The notes: generated by a model not told the origin, from the letters alone. 64,000 nt of DNA from Dawidia soli (GCF_018598185.1 NZ_JAHESC010000011.1:100188-164187); one strand, 5' to 3'; positions 24,295-35,153 are shown, counted from the stretch's first letter. A program made the numbers and translations.

Positions 24295-25038
24295 ATGGAA
24301 AAAGTATTCGGACTAATCGGAGCCACCGTTAGCCACTCATTCTCAAAGTCTTATTTTGACGAGAAATTCTTTCGCGAAGGTCTCCGCGATTACCACTATG
24401 AACTGTTTCCGCTCGAAAACATCAACGCCCTCGAAGCGCTTTTAAAAGATACCCGCGGCCTGACCGGCCTGAACGTAACCATTCCGTACAAAGAGCAAGT
24501 CATGAAATTCCTCGACGAGGTAGACGGCTTTGCTAAACAGATCGGCGCCGTAAACGTGATCAAGATCCAGGACGGCAAGCTGAAAGGCTTCAACACCGAC
24601 TCAGACGCGTTCTTTGAAACCATTGAAAAATGGCTGCCCGCCGACAAACAATTTAAAGCGGTGATCCTCGGCACCGGTGGCTCTTCCAAAGCTGTGCAAG
24701 AGGCCCTGAAGAAACTGAAGATCGCCTTCCAGGTCGTCTCGCGCGAGCCGCGGAAGGGTGTCATCACGTATGAAGACCTGCAAAAAGATCCGTCGATCCT
24801 GCACGACTCCAAGCTGCTCATCAACACCACGCCGCTGGGCATGAGCCCGAAGACGGAGGCTGTACCCGGCGTTGATTTTGAACAGATCGGTGCCGACCAC
24901 TATGTGTACGACCTGATCTACAACCCGGCGCGCACACTCTTTTTACAGAAGGCCGAGATGCGCGGCGCGACCATTAAGAACGGTTTGGAAATGCTGCACG
25001 TGCAGGCCGAGAAGTCCTGGACGATCTGGAATAACTAA
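24295..25038 (+). CDS. aroE: Shikimate dehydrogenase
   Basis: The product has 247 residues, slightly short but complete. It shows the shikimate-binding segment GATVSHSFSKSYFDE, the catalytic lysine in NVTIPYKEQVM, the aspartate in GFNTDSDAF and the NADP-binding glycine motif ILGTGGSSKAVQEAL. The end is the usual NGLEMLHVQAEKSWTIW. It reduces 3-dehydroshikimate to shikimate with NADPH in aromatic amino-acid synthesis. It starts 2 bp after the DUF368 gene and is the last gene of the long plus-strand run; a strong terminator follows. Confidence 0.94.
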   Translation: MEKVFGLIGATVSHSFSKSYFDEKFFREGLRDYHYELFPLENINALEALLKDTRGLTGLNVTIPYKEQVMKFLDEVDGFAKQIGAVNVIKIQDGKLKGFNTDSDAFFETIEKWLPADKQFKAVILGTGGSSKAVQEALKKLKIAFQVVSREPRKGVITYEDLQKDPSILHDSKLLINTTPLGMSPKTEAVPGVDFEQIGADHYVYDLIYNPARTLFLQKAEMRGATIKNGLEMLHVQAEKSWTIWNN

Positions 25039-25059
25039 TTCAGTGTTTTGCTGAATGGG

Positions 25060-25093
25060 AAAGCCCTTGCCTTACCGGCAGGGGCTTTTCTTT
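25060..25093 (+). terminator. Rho-independent terminator after aroE
   Basis: AAAGCCCTTGCC pairs with GGCAGGGGCTTT around TTACC and is followed by TCTTTT. It closes the exopolysaccharide-to-aroE gene run. Confidence 0.8.
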
Positions 25094-25173
25094 TATGCCC
25101 CCGTGCCGTGAAACTATTTTGATGCCGTTGCGATTAACAACAAAGGGATTTTCAGAAAACATTAACTTCCGGC

Positions 25174-27201
25174 ATGGATTTCAAACTCACCAGTCAATAC
25201 GTGCCTACCGGCGACCAGCCGGGGGCTATCAAGCAGTTGGTTAAAGGCGTGAACGAAGGCGAGGCTCACCAGACCCTGTTGGGTGTGACGGGGTCTGGTA
25301 AGACGTTTACGATGGCGAACGTTATCGCGCAGACGAACCGGCCCACGCTGGTGCTCAGCCACAACAAAACACTGGCGGCACAGTTGTACGGCGAGTTCAA
25401 GCAGTTCTTCCCCGAAAACGCCGTGGAGTACTTCATCTCCTACTATGATTATTACCAGCCGGAGGCGTTCATTCCTTCGTCCAACCTCTATATCGAAAAA
25501 GATCTTTCCATCAACGAAGAGATCGAGAAGCTGCGCCTGAGCGCAACCTCCGCGCTCCTCACCGGGCGGCGCGACGTGATCGTGGTCGCCTCGGTGTCGT
25601 GCATCTACGGTATCGGCAACCCCGAGGAGTTTGGCAAGAACGTGATCAAGCTGAAAGCGGGCGAAGTGATTGCGCGCAATAAGCTGCTGTTCGGCCTGGT
25701 GGACATTTTATACCACCGCACCGAGGCCGAGTTTAAACGCGGCACCTTCCGCGTGAAAGGCGACACCGTGGATGTGTTCCTGGCATACGCCGATTACGCG
25801 ATCCGCATTTATTTCTGGGGCGACGAGATCGAATCGATCCAACGCATCGACCCGCATACCGGCAAAAAGATCTCGGACGAGTCTGTCATCACCATCTTTC
25901 CCGCCAACCTGTTCGTTACCGGCAAGTCGGTTCTGCACCAGGCCATGCGCGAGATACAGGACGATATGGTGGCACAGGTAAAGATGTTTGAAACCGACCT
26001 GCGCTTCCTGGAGTCCAAGCGATTAAAAGAGCGCACCGAATTCGACCTGGAAATGATGCGTGAGTTGGGCTACTGCTCGGGCATCGAGAACTATTCGCGT
26101 TATTTCGACCGCCGTGCGGCCGGGGCACGCCCCTTCTGTCTCATCGACTACTTCCCCGATGATTTCCTGCTCGTGATCGACGAAAGCCACGTAACGGTGC
26201 CGCAGGTCCGCGCCATGTGGGGCGGCGACCGCTCGCGCAAGGTGAACCTCGTGGACTACGGCTTCCGGTTGCCTTCGGCGCTCGACAACCGGCCGCTGAC
26301 CTTTAACGAGTTCGAGGCGTTGCCCAACCAGGTGGTATATGTCAGCGCGACGCCGGCCGAATACGAGCTGCGCAAGTCCGAAGGCGTGGTGGTGGAACAG
26401 ATCATTCGCCCAACGGGCCTGCTCGACCCGGAGATCGACGTGCGCCCGAGCAAGAACCAGATCGACGACCTCCTCGAAGAGATCGACGAGCGCGTTAAGA
26501 AACACGAGCGCGTGCTGGTCACGACGCTGACCAAACGCATGGCGGAAGAGCTGACGAAGTATATGGACCGCGTCGGCATCAAATGCCGGTATATACACTC
26601 CGAGGTACATACGCTCGAGCGCGTGGAGCTGCTGCGCGAATTGCGCTTAGGGGTATACGATGTGCTGGTCGGTGTCAACCTGCTGCGGGAGGGTCTCGAC
26701 CTGCCGGAGGTATCGCTGGTCGCGATCCTGGATGCCGACAAGGAAGGCTTCCTGCGCAACCAGCGCTCGCTGGTACAGACCATCGGCCGCGCCGCGCGGA
26801 ATGCGGGCGGCCGCGTGATCATGTATGCGGATAGCGTTACCGAGTCGATGCAACTGGCGATCGACGAGACTAATCGCCGGCGCTTGAAGCAGATGGAGTA
26901 TAATAAGGCCAACGGCATCGTGCCGAAGACGGTACTGAAGTCGAAAGAGGCTATCCTTGGGCAAACCAAGGTGGCGGATTCGAAGAAGTCTACCCGGAAT
27001 TATTATGTGGAGGAAGAAGAGGCTACGCTGGCAGCGGATCCTGTCGTGGCCTATCTCAGCAAGGAGGAGCTGACAAAGATGGCCGACCGTACCAGAAAGG
27101 CCATGGAGAAGGCGGCGAAGGAGCTGGAGTTTATCGAGGCTGCGAAGCTGCGTGACGAGTATATGGCCATTCAGAAGATGTTGGAAGAGAAGCATGCCTG
27201 A
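25174..27201 (+). CDS. uvrB: Excinuclease ABC subunit UvrB
   Basis: The product has 675 residues, full length. Walker A GVTGSGKT is at residues 37-44, the DNA-wedging beta-hairpin lies around [12 protein letters not shown], and the helicase motif DESH and motifs V-VI ([17 protein letters not shown]; QTIGRAARN) follow. A C-terminal UVR domain near 635-670 contacts UvrC. UvrB verifies DNA damage with UvrA and then positions UvrC for incision in nucleotide excision repair. The gene stands alone between two terminators. Confidence 0.97.
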   Translation: MDFKLTSQYVPTGDQPGAIKQLVKGVNEGEAHQTLLGVTGSGKTFTMANVIAQTNRPTLVLSHNKTLAAQLYGEFKQFFPENAVEYFISYYDYYQPEAFIPSSNLYIEKDLSINEEIEKLRLSATSALLTGRRDVIVVASVSCIYGIGNPEEFGKNVIKLKAGEVIARNKLLFGLVDILYHRTEAEFKRGTFRVKGDTVDVFLAYADYAIRIYFWGDEIESIQRIDPHTGKKISDESVITIFPANLFVTGKSVLHQAMREIQDDMVAQVKMFETDLRFLESKRLKERTEFDLEMMRELGYCSGIENYSRYFDRRAAGARPFCLIDYFPDDFLLVIDESHVTVPQVRAMWGGDRSRKVNLVDYGFRLPSALDNRPLTFNEFEALPNQVVYVSATPAEYELRKSEGVVVEQIIRPTGLLDPEIDVRPSKNQIDDLLEEIDERVKKHERVLVTTLTKRMAEELTKYMDRVGIKCRYIHSEVHTLERVELLRELRLGVYDVLVGVNLLREGLDLPEVSLVAILDADKEGFLRNQRSLVQTIGRAARNAGGRVIMYADSVTESMQLAIDETNRRRLKQMEYNKANGIVPKTVLKSKEAILGQTKVADSKKSTRNYYVEEEEATLAADPVVAYLSKEELTKMADRTRKAMEKAAKELEFIEAAKLRDEYMAIQKMLEEKHA

Positions 27202-27262
27202 CGGCACACGTACACCGGGCCAAAGCCAGGGTTAAAGCATAAATAAAGCATACTTAGAGCAC

Positions 27263-27317
27263 AGTTAAAGCATCGATAAAGCACTATATAGGGAGTTGCT
27301 TTATCTATGCTTTAACT
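27263..27317. terminator. 21-bp inverted repeat between uvrB and nadB
   Basis: AGTTAAAGCATCGATAAAGCA (27263-27283) and its complement (27297-27317) differ at one position and enclose a 13-base loop. The motif TAAAGCA recurs five times between 27233 and 27283. It lies between converging genes and probably ends both transcripts, although it lacks the GC-rich stem and the T-run of a standard terminator. Confidence 0.6.
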
Positions 27318-27396
27318 ATGTTACGGGAGTGGCCGAAGGGTTCCATCACTGTGCCTGGTCCTGCTTTTACGTTACGCCGCGGGCGGTGGGAAATGG

Positions 27397-28965
27397 TTAC
27401 GCCTCCAAATCCATATTATAAAATCCGCCCCGGTTCTCCTTACGCTCCTGCGACTGCTTCGTAATCAAAAAGCCAATCGTGATCAGGTTCCGCAACTCGC
27501 ACAACTGCGGTGACAGCACGGCCTTCTCATACAGCAGCTCCGTTTCGTGATAGAGTATATCGAGGCGCTTGCGCGCACGCTCCAGGCGCTCGTTAGAGCG
27601 TACTATGGCCACGTAATCACTCATCAAATCACGAAGCTCTTTGCGCGTGTGCGTAATCAATATTTGCTCGCGGGGGACGATCGTGCCTTCCGCATTCCAC
27701 TCGGGAATGCTTTCGTTCACGGGTATGTCGTTCAGCTTCTCCGACACATCCAGAAAACAACGATGTGCATACACCAGTGCCTCCAGCAGCGAGTTGGAAG
27801 CCAGGCGGTTGGCGCCGTGCAGGCCGGTGCACGAGCACTCGCCGCAGGCGTACAGGTTGGTGATCGACGTACGGCCGAAGAGATCTACTTCTATGCCTCC
27901 ACACAGGTAGTGCGCCGCGGGTACGACCGGTATCATTTGTCGCGTGATGTCGATGCCCTTTGCCAGGCACTTTTCGTAAATGTTCGGAAAGTGTGTGATA
28001 AAGTCTTCCTTGGGAAAATGGGTGCAGTCGAGGTATACACATTCGTCGCCGCGGGTGATGAGCTCATGGTCGATGGCTTTGGCGACAATATCGCGTGAGG
28101 CCATTTCGCCCCGGTCGTCGTATTTGAACATAAACCGCTCGCCGTCTTTGGTGCGCAGGTATGCGCCGTGCCCGCGCGTTGCTTCCGTGATGAGGAAGGA
28201 AGGGTTTTCGTCCTGTGCGTAAAACGCCGTGGGGTGGAACTGTACAAACTCCATGTCTTTTACGCGGGCCATGGACCGATAGGCCATCGCGATGCCATCG
28301 CCGGTGGCGATGATCGGGTTGGTGGTCGTGCGGTATATCTGGCCGGCGCCGCCCGTGGCCAGCAGCGTGACCTTTGATACATATTTCTCAATGCGGCCGG
28401 TGCGCTGGTCCATGACGTACGCTCCGTAACAAGAGATGCCCGGCTCGGGCTCTGAGATCTTGTGGCTGAAATGGTGTTCGGTGATCAGGTCGATCGAAAA
28501 ATGGTGCGGCAGTAGTGTGATGTTGGGTTGCTTCGCCACCGCGCGTAAAAGTCCTTGTTCGATCTGCCAGCCGGTGATGTCCTTGAAATGGATGATGCGG
28601 TTGACGGTGTGCCCGCCTTCGCGGCCCAGGGCCAGGTTGCCCGAGGCATCCTGGTCGAACTCGATGCCCCACTGCATGATCTCTTCCAGGCGGTCGGGGC
28701 CTTCTTTGACCACCATCTCTACCACTTCGCGGTTGCTGAGGCCGTCGCCGGCACGCATGGTATCTTCAATGTGTTTTTCGAACGAGTCTGTGAGCTCGTC
28801 GAGCACCACGGCGATGCCGCCCTGGGCGTACTTGGTGTTCGACTCGCTGTCGTCGGCTTTGGTAATGACGGTGATGGTTTGCCGGGGGAAACGCTTGGCG
28901 GTTTTGATAGCAAACGACAGTCCGGCAATGCCGGAGCCGATAATGAGTACGTCCGTTTTAGGCAT
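27397..28965 (-). CDS. nadB: L-aspartate oxidase
   Basis: The product has 522 residues. It shows the FAD-binding start DVLIIGSGIAGLSFAIKTA, the second flavin segment SNTKYAQGGIAVV, the succinate-dehydrogenase-like active-site region GREGGHTVNRIIHFKDITGW and the catalytic arginine/histidine region LYACGECSCTGLHGANRL. It oxidises aspartate to iminoaspartate for quinolinate and NAD synthesis. It follows nadA after 2 bp on the same strand, so the two enzymes of the pathway's first steps are made together. nadC is not in the window. Confidence 0.96.
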   Translation of the reverse strand: MPKTDVLIIGSGIAGLSFAIKTAKRFPRQTITVITKADDSESNTKYAQGGIAVVLDELTDSFEKHIEDTMRAGDGLSNREVVEMVVKEGPDRLEEIMQWGIEFDQDASGNLALGREGGHTVNRIIHFKDITGWQIEQGLLRAVAKQPNITLLPHHFSIDLITEHHFSHKISEPEPGISCYGAYVMDQRTGRIEKYVSKVTLLATGGAGQIYRTTTNPIIATGDGIAMAYRSMARVKDMEFVQFHPTAFYAQDENPSFLITEATRGHGAYLRTKDGERFMFKYDDRGEMASRDIVAKAIDHELITRGDECVYLDCTHFPKEDFITHFPNIYEKCLAKGIDITRQMIPVVPAAHYLCGGIEVDLFGRTSITNLYACGECSCTGLHGANRLASNSLLEALVYAHRCFLDVSEKLNDIPVNESIPEWNAEGTIVPREQILITHTRKELRDLMSDYVAIVRSNERLERARKRLDILYHETELLYEKAVLSPQLCELRNLITIGFLITKQSQERKENRGGFYNMDLEA

Positions 28966-28967
28966 GG

Positions 28968-29978
28968 TTAGCTTTTAGAGATTTCGAGCATGCGCTGGAT
29001 GGGCACCAGCGCCTTGCGCCGGATATCTTCCGGCACCTGTATTTCGGGCAGCTCGTATTTCAGGCAGAGGTAAAGTTTCTCCAGGGTATTCATGCGCATA
29101 AACGCGCACTCGCTGCAGGCGCAGGTGTTATCCTCATGGCTAGGCGCAGGGATCAGGTCCTTGCCCGGCACTTCCTTCGCCATCTGGTGCAGGATGCCCG
29201 CTTCAGTGGCGATAATAAATTCCTGCGCGGGGTCGTTCTTCACGAAGTTGATCATGCCCGTGGTGGAACCGATGTAGTGGGCCACTTTCAGGATATGATC
29301 TTCCGACTCGGGGTGCGCCACGATGCGCGCGTGGGGATGTTGCTTGGCAAGGTCCAGCAGCTTGTCGATGGCGAACGCTTCGTGCACGATGCAGGCTCCT
29401 TCCCACAACAGCATATCGCGGCCCGTCTTCTTGATCAGGTAGCGGCCCAGGTTCTTATCGGGGGCGAAGATGATGGGTTTATCTTTCGGTATGGAGTTGA
29501 CGATCTTCTCGGCGTTGGCCGAGGTACAGATAATATCGCTCATGGCCTTGATCTCGGCCGAGCAGTTGATATACGTTACCACGATGTGGTCGGGGTGTTG
29601 CTCTTTGAAGGCGCGAAAGGCATTGGGTTCCGCGGATTCGGCAAGCGAGCAGCCGGCCTTCAGGTCGGGTAACACCACTTTCTTGTCGGGGTTCAGGATC
29701 TTGGCGGTCTCGCCCATAAAATGCACACCGGCAAAGACGATCAGGTCGGCCTGTGTGGCCGCCGCCTGTTGCGAGAGGCCGAGGCTGTCGCCTACATAGT
29801 CGGCGATATCCTGGATAGCGCCCTCCTGGTAGTAGTGGGCCAGGATCACGGCGTTCTTTTCCTTGCGCAGGCGGTTGATCTCCGCTACGACGTCCACATC
29901 CTTTCCTACGGGAATATTCAGGAATCCCTTCTTCGGAAGCGCCTCAACCACGGCCGCGGGTAGTGTCTCTGTTACCAT
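28968..29978 (-). CDS. nadA: Quinolinate synthase A
   Basis: The product has 336 residues. The triplicated NadA fold shows the substrate motifs [20 protein letters not shown] and [11 protein letters not shown], with cluster cysteines in [21 protein letters not shown] and ICTSANAEK, and [14 protein letters not shown] near the end. It condenses iminoaspartate from NadB with dihydroxyacetone phosphate to quinolinate using a [4Fe-4S] cluster. First gene of the nadA-nadB pair; the start is ATG 29978. Confidence 0.96.
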   Translation of the reverse strand: MVTETLPAAVVEALPKKGFLNIPVGKDVDVVAEINRLRKEKNAVILAHYYQEGAIQDIADYVGDSLGLSQQAAATQADLIVFAGVHFMGETAKILNPDKKVVLPDLKAGCSLAESAEPNAFRAFKEQHPDHIVVTYINCSAEIKAMSDIICTSANAEKIVNSIPKDKPIIFAPDKNLGRYLIKKTGRDMLLWEGACIVHEAFAIDKLLDLAKQHPHARIVAHPESEDHILKVAHYIGSTTGMINFVKNDPAQEFIIATEAGILHQMAKEVPGKDLIPAPSHEDNTCACSECAFMRMNTLEKLYLCLKYELPEIQVPEDIRRKALVPIQRMLEISKS

Positions 29979-30038
29979 TTCGATTGTGTGAATTGTACGC
30001 GAAATTAATGTTTAAAGAATAATTGCGGGAATAATCCG

Positions 30039-31178
30039 TCACGAGCGGTTTGAATTTAATCGTTCCAACACCTCTTGGGTGTGCTCGCCCAGCGCCGGAG
30101 GAGCCGTTATGCGGATGGCGCTGCGGTCTACAAACGATAGCGTGGCGGCTACATTCCGCACACCGGCCAGCGTTCCCTCCCGCAGGAGCAATTCCTGTGC
30201 CGCCGGCACTTCAAAGACCTGCCGCAGGGTATGAATAAAGCCGGCAGGGATCTTCCATTGGTTTATCTGCATCATCAGTGTCTGCGCTGTACGCAGGCCT
30301 ATCTGTGCCTGCAAAACAGAATTTAGCGTTAAACGGTTCTGCACGCGCGCGGTATTGTCGCGGTAGCGCGGGTCGTCTGCCAGCGCGGCAATGTCCAGCA
30401 CCTGGCAGAGGTCGCGAAACTGCCGGTCGCTGCCCACGGCTACCAGGATCTCTTCGCCGTCGGCCGTCTTATACACATCGCCGTAGGGCGCAATGTTGGG
30501 ATGTGCCGAGCCTTGCTTCTGCGGCAGCTTGCCGGCCACCAGCCAGTTGGTGGCCTGATTGACGAGCGACGATACGGCCGCGTGCCACAACGATACTTCC
30601 ACGCGCGCGCCCTGCCCGGTGCGGTACCGGTTCAACAATGCCAGCAGCAATCCTTCCTTCAGGTGGTGCGCGGCCAGCACGTCGACGAGCGCCACGGGCA
30701 TTTTGAGCGACGGCCCGCCGGGCTCGCCATTCATATACATAAAGCCTGCTTCGGCCTGCAGCACGGCATCGTAGCCCACGCGCGGGTCGGTGGGACCATA
30801 GCCGGTGATCTGGCCATAGATCAGGCGCGGATAACGTTGCGACAAGGTCCCGTAGTCCATGCCGAACTTTTCGGCGTCGCCGGGTTTGTAGCTGGCGATG
30901 ACCATGTCGGCTTCGCGCAGCAGCGTGTCTGCCGCCTGGCGGTCGTGGGCTTGTGTCAGGTCGAGCGCAATGGATTGTTTGCCCCAGTTGGCCGAGCAGA
31001 AGTATGCCGAGCGGTCGTCGGTCTGTTCGCCCGCGGCCTTCCAGGTGCGGGTCACGTCGCCGCCCTGGCGGGGATTTTCGACTTTCACGACGGCGGCGCC
31101 CAGCTCGGCAAAGAACTGACCCACGCTGGGGCCTGCCAGCACAGAGGCCAGCTCAACGATCTTCAGATCTGAAAACAT
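30039..31178 (-). CDS. CaiB/BaiF-family CoA-transferase
   Basis: The product has 379 residues from the ATG at 31178; the open frame extends upstream to 31427 but that part is low-complexity and overlaps the start of the divergent gene. Family III CoA-transferase features are VELASVLAGPSVGQFFAELGA, VKVENPRQGGDVTR, the interlocked-dimer segment and the catalytic aspartate in VGYDAVLQAEAG. Such enzymes move CoA between acids through aspartyl-CoA intermediates. The substrate is not predictable; there is no operon partner besides the upstream divergent lipoprotein gene. Confidence 0.9.
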   Translation of the reverse strand: MFSDLKIVELASVLAGPSVGQFFAELGAAVVKVENPRQGGDVTRTWKAAGEQTDDRSAYFCSANWGKQSIALDLTQAHDRQAADTLLREADMVIASYKPGDAEKFGMDYGTLSQRYPRLIYGQITGYGPTDPRVGYDAVLQAEAGFMYMNGEPGGPSLKMPVALVDVLAAHHLKEGLLLALLNRYRTGQGARVEVSLWHAAVSSLVNQATNWLVAGKLPQKQGSAHPNIAPYGDVYKTADGEEILVAVGSDRQFRDLCQVLDIAALADDPRYRDNTARVQNRLTLNSVLQAQIGLRTAQTLMMQINQWKIPAGFIHTLRQVFEVPAAQELLLREGTLAGVRNVAATLSFVDRSAIRITAPPALGEHTQEVLERLNSNRS

Positions 31179-31278
31179 ACGTTTGAGTGCTGCATTTTGA
31201 ATCCAAAAGTCCCACTTCTTGGCGAATTCTAAATCATTTGTAGCATTTTTGTGTTTTCCCCAGCATGACCACACGTCC

Positions 31279-32523
31279 ATGAAAAAGCTCTTTGCCGTCG
31301 CTCCCTTGCTCGTTGCCCTGGCCGCCTGCTCGCCGTCACACCCGCCCGCTACGCTCAAGACCGGCGCCTGGCGCGCTGCCCTTGCCCTGCAGGGCCAACA
31401 GCTCCCCTTCAACTTCGAGGTGGTCAACGATCCGAACGGTGGTTTCGATGCCTACCTGCGCAACGCCGGCGAACGCCTGCTCCTGGACGAGGTCACCGTC
31501 GCAAACGACTCCGTCAACATCGCCCTCCACATCTTCGACGCGAACATCCAGGCGCACATCGAGGGCGATACCCTGCGCGGCGAATTCGTCAAGAACTATG
31601 ACAAGGATTTTCACGTGCCATTCGTCGCCGTGTACGGCCAGACGCACCGTTTCGAAAAAGGCAAAGATCCCAACAACGTACCGGACTTCAACGGCAAGTA
31701 TCGTGTCACCTTCATACACGATGCAGACACGACATCCGCGGTCGGTATATTTCACCAGCAGGGTGACAGCGCCACGGGCACGTTCCTGACGCCCACCGGC
31801 GACTACCGATACCTGGAAGGCAACGTAGCCGACGGCCAGCTCCAGCTCAGCACCTTTGACGGGAACCATGCCTATATCTTCCGTGCCACGAAGAACGAAG
31901 ACGGTACGCTGGCCGGCGAGCACATTTCCGGCAAGACCTGGAAGGAGTCCTGGATCGCCCGGAAGGACGATCAGGCCGCACTGCCCGACCCCGAGTCGCT
32001 CACATTCCTGAAGCCCGGCTACGAAAAAATCGAGTTCAGCTTCCCCGACGTGAATGGCAAAAAGATCAGTCTTACCGACGAGAAGTATAAGAACAAGGTG
32101 GTGATCCTCCAGATGTTCGGCACGTGGTGTCCCAACTGTATGGACGAGACGAAATTCCTGGTGCCGTGGTATAACGAAAACCACGCGCGCGGCGTGGAGA
32201 TCATCGGCCTGGCCTACGAGCGCAAGCCTGAATTTGAGTATGCCAGTGAACGCGTGAAAAAGATGATCAAAAAGTACGACGTGCAGTACGACTTTGTCAT
32301 TGCGGGTACGAACGACAAGGCCAAGGCGGCGGAAACACTGCCGATGCTGAACAAAGTCGTGGCGTTTCCGACGACGATCTTCATCGGCCGCGACGGCAAG
32401 GTAAAGAAGATCCACACCGGCTACGCGGGCCCCGGCACGGGCGTTTATTACGAGCAGGGCATTCAGAAGTTTAATGAAACGGTGAATGAACTTTTGCGTG
32501 AAAATTTGACTTCTTCCAGGTAA
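31279..32523 (+). CDS. Thioredoxin-domain lipoprotein (TlpA/ResA-like)
   Basis: The product has 414 residues from ATG 31279, with the lipobox LVALAAC. About 260 residues of beta-rich N-terminal domain (the DUF4369-like region in this group) precede a thioredoxin-fold domain whose active site is [10 protein letters not shown] near residue 287. The cis-proline segment [18 protein letters not shown] follows. The protein should sit in the periplasm, tethered to a membrane, and reduce or exchange disulfides, for example in cytochrome c maturation or redox repair. It stands 36 bp before mnmA. Confidence 0.87.
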   Translation: MKKLFAVAPLLVALAACSPSHPPATLKTGAWRAALALQGQQLPFNFEVVNDPNGGFDAYLRNAGERLLLDEVTVANDSVNIALHIFDANIQAHIEGDTLRGEFVKNYDKDFHVPFVAVYGQTHRFEKGKDPNNVPDFNGKYRVTFIHDADTTSAVGIFHQQGDSATGTFLTPTGDYRYLEGNVADGQLQLSTFDGNHAYIFRATKNEDGTLAGEHISGKTWKESWIARKDDQAALPDPESLTFLKPGYEKIEFSFPDVNGKKISLTDEKYKNKVVILQMFGTWCPNCMDETKFLVPWYNENHARGVEIIGLAYERKPEFEYASERVKKMIKKYDVQYDFVIAGTNDKAKAAETLPMLNKVVAFPTTIFIGRDGKVKKIHTGYAGPGTGVYYEQGIQKFNETVNELLRENLTSSR

Positions 32524-32558
32524 CAGTCCGTCGGAGAGGGACGTATCTCTTTATTTCC

Positions 32559-33737
32559 ATGAAAAAGCGTGTTGTTGTCGGTTTGTCAGGTGGTGTCGAT
32601 TCCAGTGTTGCGGCGTATTTGCTCAAGCAGCAGGGATACGAGGTGATCGGCATGTTTATGAAGAACTGGCACGACGACTCCGTCACCATCAGTGACGAGT
32701 GCCCCTGGATCGACGACAGCAACGACGCCATGATCGTGGCACAGCACCTCGGCATTCCGTTCCAGGCCATCGACCTGAGCGAACAATACAAGGCCCGCAT
32801 CGTGGACTACATGTTCAACGAATACCAGCGTGGCCGCACACCCAACCCGGATGTTCTCTGCAACCGCGAGATCAAGTTCGACGTGTTCCTGCACGCGGCC
32901 CTCAAGCTGGGTGCGGACTTTGTTGCGACCGGCCACTATTGCCGCCGGGCGGTGACCGAAGTGAATGGCCGCACAACGTACCAATTACTGGCCGGCAAAG
33001 ATCCGAACAAAGACCAGAGCTATTTCCTGTGTCAGCTGACCCAGGAGCAGCTGTCGCGTTCGCTCTTCCCGATCGGTGAGCTGCTGAAGCCTGAAGTACG
33101 GGCTCTGGCAAAAGAAGCCGGCCTGGTAACGGCCGATAAGAAAGACTCGCAAGGTCTGTGTTTTGTCGGCAAGGTACATCTGCCCGAGTTTTTGCAACAA
33201 CGCCTGGGCCCCAAGAAGGGCAAGGTAGTGAATATACCGGCAGAGGCTGTGTCTTTCGGGAACGGCTATGCGCACGACGATCTCGCGGCGCTGACGATGC
33301 CGTACACCCTGGCACCCGAGGCCGGCAAGGTCGTGGGCGATCACAACGGTGCGCATTATTATACCATCGGTCAGCGCAAGGGCCTTAACATCGGCGGTTT
33401 TCCCGAGCCGTTGTTTGTGATCGGCACCGATACCGACCGGAATATTATTTATACCGGCATGGGTGAAGAGCACCCCGGCCTATACCGCAGAGGCCTCTTT
33501 GTGCCCAACGCAGACGAGCACTGGATCCGTCCCGACCTGCAACTGGCCGTGGGCGAATCGCGTGACTATATGGCGCGGATCCGCTACCGCCAGCCCCTGG
33601 CGAAGTGTACCCTGCACAAGCGTCCGGAAGGATTGTATGTTATTTTCGAAAAACCTACAAAAAGCATTACACCCGGTCAGTTTGTAGCCTGGTATGAAGA
33701 CGAAGAGCTTATCGGCTCGGGTGTTATCAATGCATGA
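32559..33737 (+). CDS. mnmA: tRNA-specific 2-thiouridylase MnmA
   Basis: The product has 392 residues. The PP-loop ATP site [15 protein letters not shown] is at residues 8-22. The first catalytic cysteine is in [12 protein letters not shown] and the second in [21 protein letters not shown] and [10 protein letters not shown] are also typical. It adds sulfur to U34 of Lys, Glu and Gln tRNAs, improving codon reading. Single gene; a weak hairpin TTAGGC/GCCTAA lies 30 bp after the stop. Confidence 0.96.
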   Translation: MKKRVVVGLSGGVDSSVAAYLLKQQGYEVIGMFMKNWHDDSVTISDECPWIDDSNDAMIVAQHLGIPFQAIDLSEQYKARIVDYMFNEYQRGRTPNPDVLCNREIKFDVFLHAALKLGADFVATGHYCRRAVTEVNGRTTYQLLAGKDPNKDQSYFLCQLTQEQLSRSLFPIGELLKPEVRALAKEAGLVTADKKDSQGLCFVGKVHLPEFLQQRLGPKKGKVVNIPAEAVSFGNGYAHDDLAALTMPYTLAPEAGKVVGDHNGAHYYTIGQRKGLNIGGFPEPLFVIGTDTDRNIIYTGMGEEHPGLYRRGLFVPNADEHWIRPDLQLAVGESRDYMARIRYRQPLAKCTLHKRPEGLYVIFEKPTKSITPGQFVAWYEDEELIGSGVINA

Positions 33738-33958
33738 TCACTCGTGCGTTTAGTAGAAAGAGTATCGATTAGGCAACAAAAAACGCCTAAACGCAAAGGT
33801 GCTATAGAGGGTTTCAACATTGACCGATCTACTGGAAAACCGTGAGAGCGGCCTCCCCCATTCAGGTAATATTTCAACAGAATTGCTACATTTTCGTGTA
33901 GCGGGCAGCTCTTTATTGGCACCTTTTTCTAATTTCGCGAAGAAACAAAACTCACTTT

Positions 33959-34507
33959 ATGAAAAAAGAAACTCGTTTACTGGCACTACTGGCCATATTG
34001 GTGGCTTCCTTCTCATACCAGGGAGCCAGCGCGCAAGCAGAACTTGACAAAGGCAATCTCCTCCTCAACGCGGGCGTTGGGTTCGGCTACTACTATGCCG
34101 GTGGTGTATCAATAAATCTGAATGCTGAGTACTCTATTACACCTGAGGTCGGCGTGGGCGGTTACTTCGCTTATACGCACTGGGAGAACGACTGGCGCTA
34201 TGGTGTGAACCGCTACGAAATTTCTTATAATTTTATTGATATCGGCGTACGGGGCTCGTATCACTTCGCGAAGCTCTTTGGCGTGAACAATCCCAATTTC
34301 GACCCTTATGCCGGCGCATTTCTGGGTATTGTAACGTCCAGCAACGACTACGATGGCGATGGCTATGACGATGACGACTACGATGGCGGTCTCCGCACCG
34401 GTATCCACGCGGGTGCCCGTTACTACTTTGCCCCCAACTTCGCCGGTTACGGCGAGCTCGGCATCGGTCTGTCGCCCCTCGTACTGGGCGTAACGCTGAA
34501 GCTGTAA
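33959..34507 (+). CDS. Outer-membrane beta-barrel protein
   Basis: The product has 182 residues. A signal peptide (LLALLAILVASFSYQGASA-QA) precedes an eight-stranded OmpX/OmpW-like barrel pattern with alternating aromatic residues (GVGFGYYYAGGVSINLNAEY, VGVGGYFAYTHWENDW) and a terminal strand ending in LGVTLKL. One extracellular loop is a run of Asp and Gly (NDYDGDGYDDDDYDGG) that could bind calcium. No enzymatic motif. It stands alone, with a TAnnTTTG-like box TAATTTCG upstream at about 33930 and a strong terminator after it. Confidence 0.82.
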   Translation: MKKETRLLALLAILVASFSYQGASAQAELDKGNLLLNAGVGFGYYYAGGVSINLNAEYSITPEVGVGGYFAYTHWENDWRYGVNRYEISYNFIDIGVRGSYHFAKLFGVNNPNFDPYAGAFLGIVTSSNDYDGDGYDDDDYDGGLRTGIHAGARYYFAPNFAGYGELGIGLSPLVLGVTLKL

Positions 34508-34531
34508 TACAACGGCTGAAGTACACGACAC

Positions 34532-34566
34532 AAAAAAGGCCATCCCGGAAAGGGCGGCCTTTTTTG
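34532..34566. terminator. Bidirectional terminator
   Basis: AAAAAAGGCC and GGCCTTTTTT form a perfect 10-bp stem with a further inner stem. It sits between converging genes (beta-barrel protein and DUF502 gene) and serves both. Confidence 0.85.
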
Positions 34567-34589
34567 TTTTATGCTTGCCGACGCGGAAT

Positions 34590-35153
34590 CTAATTTTCCT
34601 TAAACCCGCTCACCCCGCCCGACACAATGAACTTCATCGCTACCGGCCCGGGTATATTCAAAGGTTTGATGTTACTCTTCGGCACAAAATAATGAAATCC
34701 CGAGAACGCATAGGAATGTGGAAAATAGACCACTACCATATCATCCAACCCCAGCTCGCTCAAATCATTCTGTGTGATAAATCCGATCTGGTATAAACTG
34801 TTATCCTGGTTGATCCGTACGAGCACGGGTTTATTAAATTTCTTCTTATCTCCCACGAACGCGCCCAGCAGGTCTTTCACCGCCGAATAGATCAGCTTCA
34901 CCAGCGGGATCTTGTTCATGCCGTGGTCCAGCCAGTCCGTCAGGGTCTTAAAGGCAAAGTTGGTCGTGAGATAACCAAAGCCGGTAATGGCAACGAGAAT
35001 GATGGCAAAGCCCAGACCGGGGTACGGCAGCATGAGCAGGCTGTCGAGCCAACTAAAGGAAATAAAAATAAAATAAGCCGTGGCTACTAGCGGGACAATA
35101 AAGACCGTCCCACTGAAAAAGTAGCGGATGATGCGTCGAAAAGTATTATCCAT
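34590..35153 (-). CDS. DUF502 family membrane protein
   Basis: The product has 187 residues. Two strong membrane helices (FFSGTVFIVPLVATAYFIFI and LGFAIILVAITGFGYLTTNF) are followed by a conserved soluble domain (PLVKLIYSAVKDLLGAFVGD, IGFITQNDL, VVVYFPHSYAFSGFHYFVP). These match DUF502, a widespread bacterial and plant family (LCV/COV-like) with no settled biochemical function. A 63-bp gap separates it from cmk, which lies downstream in the same direction. Confidence 0.85.
   Translation of the reverse strand: MDNTFRRIIRYFFSGTVFIVPLVATAYFIFISFSWLDSLLMLPYPGLGFAIILVAITGFGYLTTNFAFKTLTDWLDHGMNKIPLVKLIYSAVKDLLGAFVGDKKKFNKPVLVRINQDNSLYQIGFITQNDLSELGLDDMVVVYFPHSYAFSGFHYFVPKSNIKPLNIPGPVAMKFIVSGGVSGFKEN

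Noticed and set aside
27233..27317. TAAAGCA array as a CRISPR array
   Set aside because: Units are only 7 bases long with irregular spacing, there are no equal-length spacers, and no cas genes lie nearby.
31179..31427. N-terminal 83-codon extension of the CaiB/BaiF protein
   Set aside because: The extension is low-complexity, overlaps the divergent gene's leader and start, and homologous proteins begin at FSDLKIVELASVLAGP.
31336..32415. A 359-codon open frame antisense to the TlpA-like lipoprotein gene
   Set aside because: Valine/leucine/aspartate-rich shadow pattern, no start context or motif; the plus-strand gene has lipobox and CPNC active site.
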